Below are positions 46,657 to 58,442 of a stretch of DNA of 60,000 nt, piece after piece. The stretch spans positions 24,306,001 through 24,366,000 of the forward strand of contig OU612072.1 of the NCBI GenBank assembly GCA_914767715.1. The letters run 5' to 3'. Position 1 is the stretch's first letter. Every line of letters starts with the position of its first letter. Both the position numbers and the translations under genes were made by a program. This DNA is from Membranipora membranacea. Lineage: Eukaryota > Bryozoa > Gymnolaemata > Cheilostomatida > Membraniporidae. A model generated the notes under the pieces. It saw nothing but the letters and a program-made list of their open reading frames with translations. It did not search any database and had not been told where the DNA came from.

Positions 46657-48970
46657 TTACTTTTTTGAAAAAACGCTATTTAAATAGTGAACACAGTTAG
46701 CTCTAAAACAAAGGCCTGATGGGCATTGAGTAAATGTCAACATAGGAGTTTGTTTGGTTGCCACCATGCGAAGACTCTTTGAAACGAGTTTGTTGTGGTA
46801 GAGATCGGCTACTGTGGTGAAGGTGATATCTCCTGCGAGACGACCGGCTGAGCGCACCACTCGCTGTAGATGTTTTTTAGAGTCTGCACTAAGATGAGAA
46901 TGTATCACTTCTAGATGGTAGAGTAGGATGCTTTCGATGAAGGATTTGTAGCATGATGTAATCAATCTGGTATCTATTCCCAGATGATACAGCTTGCTCA
47001 TAATGAGATGTCAAGTTCTGGCTTTCTTTACAGTTCGGTTGGCAGAGGCTGTAAAGTCAAGTTTAGTAGTTAGCGTAGTACCAAGATACACGAACTCCGT
47101 TACTTGATCGATCGGGGAACCATTTATTACCAGCTGTTGTGTGGTCGGGTTATCCCGTGCATTGCTGAAAACCAGTTCTTTGGTCTTCTTCGAGTTAAGA
47201 AGCAGGTCATGTTCGCAGCACCAAGCATATAGATGATCTGCTTCTTGTTGGAGACACGATGGCTGGGTACTCGTGAGAAACTCTAGTATGACTGTGTCAT
47301 CAGCATATTTGAGGATTTCGGTATTGGAGTTGAGTGTTGGCATACTGGATACATAGAATGAGAAAAGTAGCGGACTGAGCACACAGCCTTGAGGGCTCCC
47401 AAAAGATGTTTTCGTAGATGCTGATACATTGGACGTTGTTATAACACGTTGTGTGCGATTTGTGAGGAAACTGTAAAGCCAGTTAAGAATATTCGGATGA
47501 ATATCATAATCACAGAGTCTGGAGATTAGCAGGGACGGATTTATAGTATTAAAGGCGCTGGTGTAGTCAATGAATAGTGTTCGAACATAGTTTTTAGCAT
47601 TATTGTCTAGATGGAGACTTACTGAGTCAATAAGAGTGATGAGCGCATCTTCAGGCGACCGATTCTGCTGTTATGCGAACGGTGATGAGTCATCGAGATG
47701 TGGGACTATGCGCCTCACTATCAGCTTCTCCATACACTCTGCTACGACTGATGTCATAGCTATGGGCCGGAAGTCTTTCGGTTCTGATGCACCAGACAGT
47801 TTTGGTAAAGGCTTAATAGTGGCTGCTTTCCATGCTGATGGCATAGTTCCTTGCTTCACCGACATATTGAATAACGACGGCAGAGGTTCGGTGAACGAGG
47901 ATGCAGCTGTCTATAGCAATCGTGCAGTCAGATGGTCTGGTCCAGGGCTCTTATTCGTCTGGAGACTGCGCACTACAGCATAAACTTCAGAAAACGTAAA
48001 GAAATCATCACAGTTCACAATATCAGGGAAAAAAGACTTTCATTAGCCTTTTCAAAACGATTATAGAAAACATTCAAAATATCAGCATCGAGAGAGCACT
48101 CTTGTTTAGTATCGTTCAATTTCAATAAAGATTTCAAATTAGACCATGCCATTCTGCTATTAGATTGCATAGATTGTTCAACAGTGGAGGCATATTGTCT
48201 CTTGGCATGTCTGATTTCCCGTTGGACCTGGGCTTTCAGTTTAGGGTGGTCAGAGGACTGATCTTTAAAACATTCATTTCTGTTATCAATCAACCTTTTG
48301 ATTTTGGGAGTAATCCAGGTTTTATCATTTGCTGGGATTGTCACATTTACTGTTGGAATGCATTCTTCAATGCAAAAGTTCATATAGTCAATGAAGGTAT
48401 CAGTAGCTACATTGACATCAGCATCAGGTGAGTTGAGAAGAACAGGCCAGTCGGTATCATCAAGGCAGCTGAGGAGCTTGTTAGTATTGGTCTCATTCCA
48501 AACCTGTCTGGCCACTTTGACAGGCTTACTGGTCAGGGCTTTATGTTTGTATGTTGGTAGGAGCAGTACAGAGTGGTGGTCAGATTTATCCACTTTTGGC
48601 AGCTTGGTGGTAGTGTAGCTCTTCTTCTGGATATTAACATAACATTTGTCAAGGGTTTTCTCACCCCTGGTTGAACAGGTCACTTGCTGTTTGAAGTGAC
48701 GTAGGCTGATGGATGCGCTGTTGAAATCGCCCAAAGCATGATAGTAGCCTGGGGATTTCCTCTCTTTAGTGTTTCTATTTGATGGTTTATCTTTGAAACT
48801 GCTTCCTTGACAACGGTTGAAGTTGAAGGTCCAAAAAGAGAGCAATAAATAACCAATAAGATGATACAAGGGATTTCCCTTGGCAACCAGAATGGTCTTA
48901 GTCTGATTCACAGTGTTTCAATGACATTCTGCCCGCGCTTGCTGGATTTTGGAGTTGCCCTCCCACTATT
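46657..48970 (-). pseudogene. Near-complete pol of a CR1/Jockey-like LINE, frameshifted
   Basis: Endonuclease pieces first: LPREIPCIILLVIYCS and KINHQIETLKRGNPQATIML, then (next frame) ALGDFNSASISLRHFK with the GDFN motif, STRGEKTLDKCYVNI and VDKSDHHSVLLLPTYKHK with catalytic SDH. The linker includes TWITPKIKRLIDNRNECF. The reverse transcriptase follows: GTMPSAWKAATIKPLPK, DFRPIAMTSVVAECMEKLIV, TLFIDYTSAFNTINP, SFGSPQGCVLSPLLFSFYV, ILKYADDTVILEF with an intact YADD, LNSKKTKELVF, EFVYLGTTLTTKLDF. The thumb ends CFRANCVHYLNSVF. At least three frame breaks or stops make it inactive. Relatives with this wording are common in fish and invertebrates. Confidence 0.92.
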
Positions 48971-49539
48971 GTACTGTAGGGCATTTATTATCATGCTACA
49001 GATGATGCAGTATGTGGGAAGTCGCTGGTTTACTCATGATCTCATACAAATACATGCAATTGTTATTCAACAGTAGAAGCTACAAATATCTGAATGCCGT
49101 TTTTTGTTCACTTTTTTGCTATGGTCGAGAGGAGAAATGTGAACATTGCTTAGAACCGGGCAGGTAGAAATACTCACATACTATATGTTTTAATGTGTTA
49201 AATGAATATAGTAGCACAAGCTGATGCCTTCTATGAAAATGATATTAAATATACAAAAAGTTTTTTACTAATCTTAGAGTACAAAAAATGCATGGCGGTA
49301 TAAAAGTTCATTTACAAAAAGATTAATCAATGAATTTAGTCAAAACTGATTAGATTGAGCCTTCACTTGAACGCGCAATAAACTATAACAATCAATCTAT
49401 ATACAGAATCGATAATGATAAAAGAAATCCTAAAAAGTATGACATAACGATTTCAGTGACACTGCTTCTTGCGTAAAGGCAGGAGTATATGAAGACGGTC
49501 TTTGGTGATGAGTTTGTATTTACAGACAAAGTTCATGGG
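48971..49539. other. Spacer
   Basis: No supported feature. Confidence 0.4.
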
Positions 49540-52500
49540 TTACACATATATAGGTGCAGTAGATAAGGTGAGATAACAGGGACCAGCTTTAGCACTATCA
49601 CCTGTTAATACCCGAGAGCCGAATACATTGACCTCTAATATCACATCTGTGCTGTTGATCAGCAGTACACTTTTCACCTTACAGTGTGTATGATCTTCTA
49701 TCTCAATAATATCGTCCCTCTTGACTGCTTCTTTCCACGGTAAAACCACCGAAGTCACTTTCTCAAGGCGTATGATGTCTGTAGGGACCTGGAAAATAAG
49801 TACGGAATGGCATGAGCAAGTAAGGGGAGATGATTATAATCCTAGATTTAGAAAAAACGGCACGCTTTGGTAGATTTTTGACAAAGTCCTATGTATAAAA
49901 CACATAGGCCATGATTGCTCGTAATATCACATGCCAATGCCACCTTCATCCGCTTTTCTCTACGCAATACACTAGTATGGTACTGTAAGTAATGTTAACA
50001 GGAATCAAACACAGGTAATAAAATCTATTACGCACCACTTTCTGAAGCTCTTCTACATTTACTTTGTTAGCTGGTTGGTGTTCCGGCTTGCCACTGAACA
50101 ATACTTTGGTAGAGCATGTCACACCCGCTTGTAATGTCTGAGAAGTGATGTCTACTTTCCTCATCACCTGTAAGTATTGGGCATGGATATTTATGCAACA
50201 AAATATTTCCACACAGCATATCAAACCTCAATATAACCACCACCAGCTATGATGTAAATACACTCAATGTTTCCACTGCTGGAACGTTAGCCTCACTATG
50301 ATCAAAGCTTTATTTAGGTTAATGTCAGATGCATTGTGAAGAACGTACCTGACACACGATTCCTTTCGCATTTCCGTTAGTAGCCAACTTTCCGTCCACA
50401 CCATTCTTGCGCTCAAAAGAAAACGCCCAGTATCTGTAACATAGATGCATTCAGCATATAAAATGTAGTAATTCTGGACATGATTTGTGTATGAATAAAG
50501 TCATACAGCATAATTGTGCTACCATTGATACGTCATTGTTTTGGTAATCCCAACAATTATGATCAACACATGGGCTCAGCGTATCTTACTTTCCTTTAAT
50601 AATTAGAGGGGACAACCTGTATCTATATCAAAACAAGGCATGCATGTTTTTCTAATTTGAACTTACACTGGGGCAGGTCCAACACGTCTTATGTCATCCG
50701 ATATGTGTAGGGCTAGGTGGATGCTTGGTGAGCCTTTATCAATCTTAGCGTATCTAGTCAATGCTAACTTCATTAAGACATCAGCTCTTGTGAGATCTGC
50801 CGACTTAACTGTCCTAAAACATAACATTTATGGTGATGACAAAACAGGATATAAGCTTTAAGGCATTAATGTTATTTAGAATTAGAAAAAATATACTAAG
50901 TGTGCGTCTTGCCAGTTTTTATATCAAACCTCAAGCTGGGGCTACATATAGTAGAACAGTGGTTAACTGTGGTAAACTATGATTAACTCACTGTGCAACA
51001 TTTAGCTTTTTATGGTTATGTCACGCAATATGCTAGGCATGTTACTGATTACTTTATCAGTGTCTCTATCTAAACTTTTTGTTGGCTGATTCAAAAGATT
51101 CAAGTTTAAAACTCAGGCTAACACGATTTAACTGCAAGATAAATGATGATAATATAGATGATCATCAACATACCTCCGTAAGTATATTTCGATAGCCTCC
51201 CTCAGAAGCTGAATGATTCTCATGGTGTTGTCTGACACTAAACCCTCGGCACCGTACACAGACCCCGTTATAATAAACTCAAGCCAGTCGTGGGCCGTAA
51301 ACCACGAAAAGTTGAGTCTAAGTCTGCTGACAAGTCCTGATCTAAGTATACCTTCTAGTCTATCAGCCATCTTTGTAATGTCTATCAAACCATCTGAAGT
51401 GAATGTCTGAAATATACGCTTGGCAACCCCTGTAATTCAAAACATTATTCCCAGTACACTATTTAATATGGGATTATAGCTGGGCATTAAAGCGATAGTC
51501 ACTGGAATTGGATATTCAATTTATCATTCGTATCACAAATCAATGTTTGAGTAGCCTAAGCATAATCAACAGAATCTGAACCGAATAAAATGTCTAAATT
51601 TTGATATATATATCATAGAGTTCATGCATGCATGGATTTACCAGAAATTACAAAATCTAACTTACCTATTAGGAGGTTGTGCATGGGCTCAATAACATGA
51701 TCTTTGACTGGGTCGTGGTAGTCTAGCTCGTTGACTATACTGTATCTTACACCAGTGTTGGTCTCCAAGTTCTCCATCCTCGTCTTTTCTCCCCTTCTGT
51801 ACATGTCCTGCAACCTTCTACCTACCTCCCTGTGCTCTCTGCCAGTTCTTTTCTCTCCAACTTTCAGGATATCTTCTGGTCTCTTACGTAGCTGTTGATG
51901 ACATTTTGTACATCCCTGGAAAACAATATGAATGAAAACTATTCAACATCGTCACCAAGAGGTCAAAATAGTATTGGCAAATATTGGACTTGGTCGGGGA
52001 TATGGCTGCGTAGCTCAACTGGTCACATCATGTATATTACGAGGAACGAGCCATAGCGAATTCCCACATATGAATGGACTTTCACGAAACTAGTGAATAC
52101 CACAAGTAAGGCCTGATATGAGCAGAGTTAATCACCGTATGTATATGCAGGTTTAGCAATCTAGAACAATGGAAACGTAGTAGAGCAAATAGGATTAAGT
52201 TTTGATAATATAACATCAACTTCTTATCATAATAGGGGCATAACTTAAGGAGACCAAACTATCCTTTGCCAGCCATTGACTGACTAATAAGCAAGAAATC
52301 CTACCTTGTTAGCATTGTGTGACAACCAGCCAAGGGTCTTTCGAAGTGCTGGCAGATCACAGGCCCAATTAAAAACCTTAGCACTCTCAATCCATCGATG
52401 ACAATACCTCTTTCCAATAACCTTAGCTCGTCGACTAGTGGTCTAAGAATGTGATTCATCTGGGATGTCTTGTGGTTCGGAGGGTCCTGGGATGTTTGCT

Positions 52501-53608
52501 AAAATAGTTAAATGTAAGCACTGCTGTGATGAACCAGTCAATGTCATAGTGTTGCATAACATGTCATTCACTGCAATTTTTCCGATTCTACCAGCCCGCA
52601 CTCTTGAACTTCTAACACTGTTGAAATTCATGGGTACAAAATAGACTTTTGGTGTCATCCTAGCGAAGGGGACGCCGAGTGAATATAACGCGGCGCAAGT
52701 AAATTAAACATACCGATAGTAAATATATTCTCTAGCTATTGACGGATTTCTCTTGTGAGAACAAGCACTGAGCTGTATATTCCCTCCATTGTGTGTACCG
52801 TCCTCTGAAAGGGCTGCCACCAGTCGATATTGACGAGCAGAGCGATAGACATGTCATACTCGTCATTCTCCAGCCATTCCTTTTCGTCTCTGAACTTCTC
52901 ACAGTCGAACCAATCACTCATAACTTCGCCGTGTAAATCGTTCTCCCGATCCTGCCAGCTTCTACACCTGTAATTATTGTAGGTGGCAAAATATTATCTA
53001 AACTTGTCATACATAGATGACAACTTGATGGGTTTCAAAATAGGGATGTTTATGCACGAAACACGTTGAGATGTGTTGAAAAATGTTAAATTACATCAGT
53101 GGCGCTCGTACTTTGGGGTCTAGAGCAGCAAATTAAGCGACATCCTGTACGTTGAGACCTCACGATTTATCCAAAATATATGTTGCTTTGGTCTCATGTT
53201 TGTTTGTGTATGTATGTAATCTGGTTATGATAGAGGACACCAAAAATCATGAACTCAATAAGATGTTGCAAGTATAATACCCAAATAATCGCATTGATGA
53301 AGTATCAAACAATAAACATAGCAGTTGGATCACTATTTCTGTCTGACTAATGACAGATAATAAGAACACTGTAACTCACATTGCTTTAAACTGCTGACTC
53401 CCATAGAGTTTGATCTTCTCTTAAATCCATGTAGAGATAGGTCTGTACGGCATGATAAGAGATTCTTTGAGGGGTGCCTGACAATGCTTTCTTTTTCCGT
53501 TTATCAGTAACTCGTTCCCACAGTCGACATTTTCTCCAATGTTGTTATCAGTATATATACATCTGCAGTCCCGACACAGTCTGTATAGACGGAACTTTTC
53601 ATGAATAC
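49540..53608 (-). pseudogene. Tnp2-family (CACTA/EnSpm-type) transposase gene, nine exons, damaged
   Basis: Exons in transcript order: 53608-53380 (YRLCRDCRCIY, CGNELL), 52967-52714 (CRSWQDREN; DMSIALLVNIDWWQPFQRT; SVLVLTREIR), 52498-52305 (ANIPGPSEPQDIP; LRPLVDELRLLERG; FNWACDLPALRKTLGWLSHN), 51915-51666 (GCTKCHQQLRKRP; ELDYHDPVKDHVIEPMHNLL), 51429-51174 (GVAKRIFQ; NFSWFTAHDWLEFII), 50813-50667 (IHLALHISDDIRRVGPAP), 50433-50349 (YWAFSFERKNGVDGKL), 50167-50036, 49788-49540 (stop TAA). Every junction keeps phase and has GT-AG sites. The order (IDWxQPF, IPGPxEP, CDLPAxRK, CxKC, DPxxxxVIxPMHNLL, FxxxxW, FSFER) is the Tnp2 family fold used by CACTA transposons. Damage: TAA after STWI (exon 1), TAG after REIRQ (exon 2), and compensating +1 and -1 shifts in exon 3. 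No CACTA ends were located. Confidence 0.88.
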
Positions 53609-54089
53609 CTGTGACAACAAGAATAAGAAGGTTATTTTTACAGTCTAAAATAATCATAATATTTTTAGGGATGTAAAATGGACAAAAAATGGGAGGTTTC
53701 ATAAATATAAAATATCCCTGTACTTAACATAAACTGAAAATTTTGAATATGTTGATCCTCAGCTTGAATTTGTTGAATTTAGTATAGTTAGCAAATGCAT
53801 CTCATAAAATAAGTTAATCTCCTATAATTAGTCATATGGCACTAATTACACAGCCCACTTTGTGGTTAGCTGATACACAGCTTAACGAAGCCTTGAATTC
53901 TATGTACTGTATTGGTAAGAAAACTGGCAAACAAATAATATTTACTAGACTTCATTTTGTCCTGTCCATCATAATCATCAATACAAATATGTGGCAGAGG
54001 ATCGATTTATCTTTGCCTTTCTAACATAATGAAGTGGCATGCAAATGTGACAATGAAGATACTGTTCTATAATGATTACCGCCTGTATA
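53609..54089. other. Spacer between Tnp2-like gene and retroelement
   Basis: AT-rich. No LTR, primer-binding site or gag N-terminus recognised; nothing here matches 59185-60000. Confidence 0.4.
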
Positions 54090-54099
54090 GTCAGGTCAG

Positions 54100-54459
54100 G
54101 TGTCTGACTATCATGAACATGATATGCCACCTCAAGGGGCATATAGTATGCCGGCTAACGGGAACGGATGGAACTTACCCCCGCCTGGTGCTTGGGGCGT
54201 GCCTAACATGGGCTGGAATGGGCCGGTCGTAGGGCCATACCCTAACCACCCTGGTAACCCGCAAGGGGGCGGGCCACCAATGCAGACAGGGCAGGGAGGG
54301 AATTCCCAGCCGCCAGCCAGGAATGGCGGCCCAAGTGGTAACCGAGGACCAGTATGTAAACATTGTAAGGGGGATCACCCTTCCTTCATCTGTAGACCGT
54401 GTAGACATTGTCAAGGGCCCCATTATGATAACCAGTGTCTGGAAAGAAACGGGTTGTGA
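54100..54459 (+). CDS. Gag C-terminal fragment with two zinc knuckles
   Basis: Pro/Gly/Asn-rich linker (for example WNLPPPGAWGVPNMGWNGP) followed by two cysteine-histidine knuckles, CKHCKGDHPSFIC and CRHCQGPHYDNQC, both spaced C-x2-C-x3-H-x4-C. The usual retroviral knuckle is C-x2-C-x4-H-x4-C, so the spacing is one residue shorter; BEL/Pao-type Gag proteins use a similar form. A stop (TGA) follows at 54457-54459 and pol overlaps in another frame (from about 54435), compatible with frameshifting but not proof of it. The matrix and capsid part is absent. Confidence 0.7.
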   Translation: MSDYHEHDMPPQGAYSMPANGNGWNLPPPGAWGVPNMGWNGPVVGPYPNHPGNPQGGGPPMQTGQGGNSQPPARNGGPSGNRGPVCKHCKGDHPSFICRPCRHCQGPHYDNQCLERNGL

Positions 54460-55859
54460 AACTCTTGACCCATTTCTTAAACCCGGTCAATGGAAATGGG
54501 AGAGTTGACAAACCGGAATTCTCAACTAAACAGTACTCACCTTCAGTGAGGGTGAGCAGAGTATGCTTCCCTCAAGCACCAGATCAGATCAAGCCTTACG
54601 CTGTAAGGAAAGTAAAATATGATTCATGCATTGTTAACCGAATTTGGAGTTATGCTCCGTGTATACTTATCTCAATGAGAGAACAACTCCCTGTAGCTTT
54701 ATCAGAAGTTGATTGTAAGGCCCAATCTGGTGCAATCGAGAACAAGGTACAGCGAGTGGCTGATAGTTGTTCAATTGATATCTTATACAGTTGCGAGGTC
54801 CACACAGAGTCAGCAGACAAAATCATATATGAAGTGGATAAGATGGAAGGTCGTACTCCTGAGGTTGAAGGTACATTACCTGCAGATGTAGATAACTGCT
54901 CAGCTATTGCAGATAGTGGCTCAAACGCTCCCTGTGCTGGTGTCCACGTTGATGGGTTCGATGATGACACACTACCGTGGGATCCTGGTGAAAGGGGTGA
55001 AAATGGGGATGCCAGAGTAACTCTCCAGGGTATCCCTCTAAAAGGGACGGGAGTTAAAGACATAAAGTGTATGAGAGGTATAGCCACCTATGTAAGAGTG
55101 GTAGTAAATGGATATGTTTCATTATTTCAGTTGGATACAGGCTGTAGCGCAACGGTCATCAGCTAGCACTTTGCCCAGTTTATTGACCTCATCTCACTAG
55201 ACGACAAACCAGACCCTAAAGTGATAAACAGGGGTGCTGACGGGGCCAATATACCGAGCTACGGTTTTAAACTGGTTGAGGTCGAGATTAATGGTATTAA
55301 ACTACTGGGTAAGATGATGGTCAGCCAAGTGAGTGAGAATGGATTTCTAGGGATGGATCTACTGTCCCAAGCCGGCGCTATCATCAATTTTGAGGAAATG
55401 TACATACAGCTGTATGAGCAAAAGACACCATTGCTAACCAAAGAAGGAAGGAGAATAGTCAACAGCCTGATCACTAGAGAATCAGTTCGATTACCTAAGT
55501 ATAGCCAGAATATTGTCGGCTTAGATCTGAGGAGAGGTAGCTCTATGATTGGTCTGGTTGAGCCCCGTACCTCGGTTTTGGACCATTACCAGGTCATAGG
55601 AGGGCGAAACCTGGGAAACACAGCTAATCTCAGAATGAAGGTAATCAATCCTTCGCCACATGATGTGTTCATACCGTCGGGTACATCTATCGCGTACTTT
55701 GTTTGTGAATCAGCTCTGCAGTTTCCTAGGAAAGAAGAACCAGAGTGTTGTGTGAACAATATATCAGTAGAGCAGGTCGATGAGAATACGGCCTGGCCAG
55801 AGCATGTACAATGCCTCTATGACCAGATCCCAGATGATATTTCTGCAGGGGCGTGTTAA
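54435..55859 (+). pseudogene. Pol N-terminus with aspartic protease, one in-frame stop
   Basis: A long acidic linker leads to VNGYVSLFQLDTGCSATVIS, where DTG is the protease active site. It is then interrupted by TAG at 55164. The same frame continues with YGFKLVEVEINGIKLLGKMM and NGFLGMDLLSQAGAIINFEE (the 'LGMDxL' flap-to-end motif), then a linker with SLITRESVRLPKYSQNIVG and HYQVIGGRN, to a stop at 55857. Only one substitution separates this ORF from being open over about 470 codons. It probably worked as a retroelement protease releasing Gag and Pol products. Confidence 0.8.
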
Positions 55860-57013
55860 TTCGATATGCTTCTGTATTCTCTAAAGATGAAAATGACGTT
55901 GGGTATTGTGACTGGATTAAACATGAAATCAGGTTGCTTATCCGTCAGCCCCCATACAGGGTGGGACATCATGAAAGTACAGAGATTGAGAATCATGTCA
56001 CCAAGTTGTTGTGGCTTACAATATGAAGAGCTACTTGTCTACATGGATATTGTGATAGTGTTTTCAGCTACTCAAAGCCAGCATGTGGAGCGTCTCGGCA
56101 AGATGTTGAGCAGGCTTCATGACGCTGGTCTGAAAATAAAACCATTAAAGACGTTCATGTTCCAGAAGCAAGTAGAATATTTGGGCCACATTGTTAATGA
56201 ACAGGGTATACATACAGACCCAAAAAAGTCAAAGCTATTGCCGATATATCAAGCCCAGCCGAGGTTAAACAACTGAGGAGTTTTCTGGGGCTTGCAGGAT
56301 ATAATCGCAAATTTATTCCTAACTTTGGCGGAGTTACCCAGTCTTTGTGTAGGTTGCTCAGGAAGAAGTTCAAGTATGTATGGGATGAGGAGTGTGAAAA
56401 AGCATTTTTATGCTTAAAACAGCTGCTATGCGACCATACCGTATTGGCCTACCCGGACTATCAGAAACCATTCATACTGGACACTGATGCCAGTTACATG
56501 GCTTGTGGGGCTGTGTTAGGCCAGCTGGATAATAATGGAGATGAGCGACCTATAGCTTACTTTAGCTTCGCTCTAAAGGACTCACAGAAAAACTATGGAG
56601 TATCAAAATTGGAGATGTTGGGACTGGTCAGTGTCATCAGACATTTCAAGACGTATTTGTATGGCGCGAAATTTTTCTGCCGCACAGATCACCACAGCCT
56701 TATTTGGCTTAAGAATATGAAACATCCCCAGGGCATATTAGCCAGATGGCTAGAGATATTATCGCATTATGATTTCACAGTGCACCACCGTGCTGGGCAG
56801 CTACATGCCAATGCCGACGCTTTGAGCAGGCTGCCATATAATATTCAAGGTGAAGATACACATTTTGCCCAGAGTATAGGAAATCATATTCATGTGATGG
56901 ATCAAGCTTTGCGATCAGAAGGAATAGCTGGGGACGACATTGAGCTCACCAGTGTGGCTATCAGCCCAGATGAAATAAGGGATGCTCAGAAAGCTGACCC
57001 GGATGTGAGTTGA
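55860..57013 (+). pseudogene. Reverse transcriptase (internally deleted) and RNase H
   Basis: The entry to RT is in another frame (ASVFSKDENDVG, IRQPPYRVGHHESTEIENHV). The fingers and palm with their early motifs are deleted, and sequence resumes at LLVYMDIVIVFSATQSQHVE, where the family YMDD has become YMDI. LGKMLSRLHDAGLKIKP, VEYLGHIVNEQGIHTDPKK and (shifted) RSFLGLAGYNRKFIPNFGG complete the thumb and connection. The RNase H domain is well kept: FILDTDASYMACGAVLG, SKLEMLGLVSVIRHFKTYLY, CRTDHHSLIWL and NADALSRLP. Confidence 0.88.
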
Positions 57014-57106
57014 ATCCATGAATGGATAAGTAATGATGTTTATCCGCCAAACAAAGAGCTGAAATAGCCAACTCGTTGCATAAGGTTTTACCTTGGTAAA
57101 AGAGAT

Positions 57107-58258
57107 TTGCTCGAATTGAAGGACGAGCTACTGGTTGAAAATTCTACAATGGTCAACCGGGTGGTAATTCCTCACTCAATTCAGGGCAGGGTAATAGCTA
57201 GCTTCCATCATGATGACCACGCCGACATCGAACGTACCTACAAAAGAATAAATACATATTACATTTATGGCATCTTATGCACTCACAGATAAGAGATTAT
57301 ATACAGCTATGTCATAGCTGCCAGTTGCATAAAGCCGCCAGGAATCCAACCAGACCCCGCAGCTTAGCTACCGGGGCAATAATGGATCAGGTCAGCCTGG
57401 ATATTGTTGGCAGTTTCAGACCCACAAATAATGATAACACGGTGATCCTAGTGGCCATCGAACACTTCTCAAGGTGGGCTGAGGCTTACCCCCTTACGCA
57501 TGCCACTGCTGAGAGTTGTGCACAGGCATTATATAATGGTATATTCGCTAAATTTGGGTTTAGCAGAATCATCCATATGGACAGGGCTGCCTACTTTATG
57601 TCAGAATTAGTGGATGAGCTGGCGCGGTTGGGGTACAGTAAAAATACGTTCTCATGCAGGTACCACCCTGAGGGTAACAGCATGGTGGAGCAGATGAATG
57701 GGACACTAATAAATAGCCTGCGTACCTGATGCCAACCGAGAGTGGGATGAAATGCTGGAGACAGTGATGGTAGCCTACCGGGCAACGCCTCATCCAGCTA
57801 CAGGCTTCACACCAAACAGAATAATGCTCGGTAGGGAAACCAGGCTATGCCAGGTAATGTGCCCAGAATCTGATCTGAAGCCTGTAAAAGAATATATAAA
57901 AGCACTGGATAATACTCTCTATGGGGTATACAATAGACAGAGGAATTTATTAGCTGAAGAGTGCCATTTTGATGGGGCTATCCATGCGCCCTTCAGCGAG
58001 GGTGACAGGGTGTTCATTAAAAAGAAGAAATCCGAGCTGAACAAGCCGGGCAAACTAGAGAGTCGGTACTATGGGCCATTTACCATCAAGAAACGGATGG
58101 ACTTTGACTCGTACGTGTTAAGAGAGGGTGATAGAGATGTGATTGAACATCATTCTCGCTTTAAATTGTACCATGAAAACGGCGACTCAACGGCCGATGG
58201 TATGGAATCACCGCTACCGGATGTTGAGCTACCCGCTAGTCCCGATGACAGTAGCTAG
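57107..58258 (+). pseudogene. Integrase with C-terminal module
   Basis: The zinc-binding N-terminus HHDDHADIERTYKRINTYYI joins, after a frame change at about 57280, to DYIQLCHSCQLHKAA (HHCC pattern). The catalytic core keeps three acidic positions: VSLDIVGSFRP, IIHMDRAAYFMSELVD and GNSMVEQMNGTLINSL. After a second frame break at 57729 come VAYRATPHPATGFTPNRIML and a GPY/F-like module (GKLESRYYGPFTIKKRMD, HHSRFKLYH). No chromodomain is visible. The function would be insertion of the element's DNA into the genome; this copy is inactive. Confidence 0.88.
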
Positions 58259-58442
58259 GATAGCGCAGGCCCTAATATGGAACATAATGGGGCTGAAACC
58301 AGTTTGGTCAATGAGAATCGTGACGAGTTTGTCACAATGGGCTGATGGGCTGTTGCATACAGGCGGGGGCAACGCCATGGTTTGGTAGCCTCGCCTCCAT
58401 TAAAGATTATATACTACGCGATACCAAAATAATCTAGGAAAA

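Larger units (their letters stand above)
54090..58258 (+). mobile_element. Ty3/gypsy-like LTR retrotransposon internal region, decayed
   Basis: The order gag zinc knuckles, protease, reverse transcriptase, RNase H, integrase is the Ty3/gypsy order. The 5' LTR and most of gag are missing, and no repeat of the downstream flank is found upstream. The internal region is broken by stops and frameshifts at about 55164, 55857, 56230-56340, 57014, 57280 and 57729. GC content is clearly higher than in the neighbouring spacers. Confidence 0.88.

Noticed and set aside
47603-48618. Plus-strand ORFs of 75-126 codons
   Set aside because: Antisense to the LINE endonuclease and reverse transcriptase, where conserved motifs are present.
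52443-52658. 71-codon minus-strand ORF starting MTPKVYFVPMNF
   Set aside because: Its first part lies in the intron between the Tnp2 exons 52967-52714 and 52498-52305; only its end (ANIPGPSEP) is coding.
54650-55087. 145-codon minus-strand ORF
   Set aside because: Shadow of the retroelement pol frame on the plus strand, which has the protease DTG motif.
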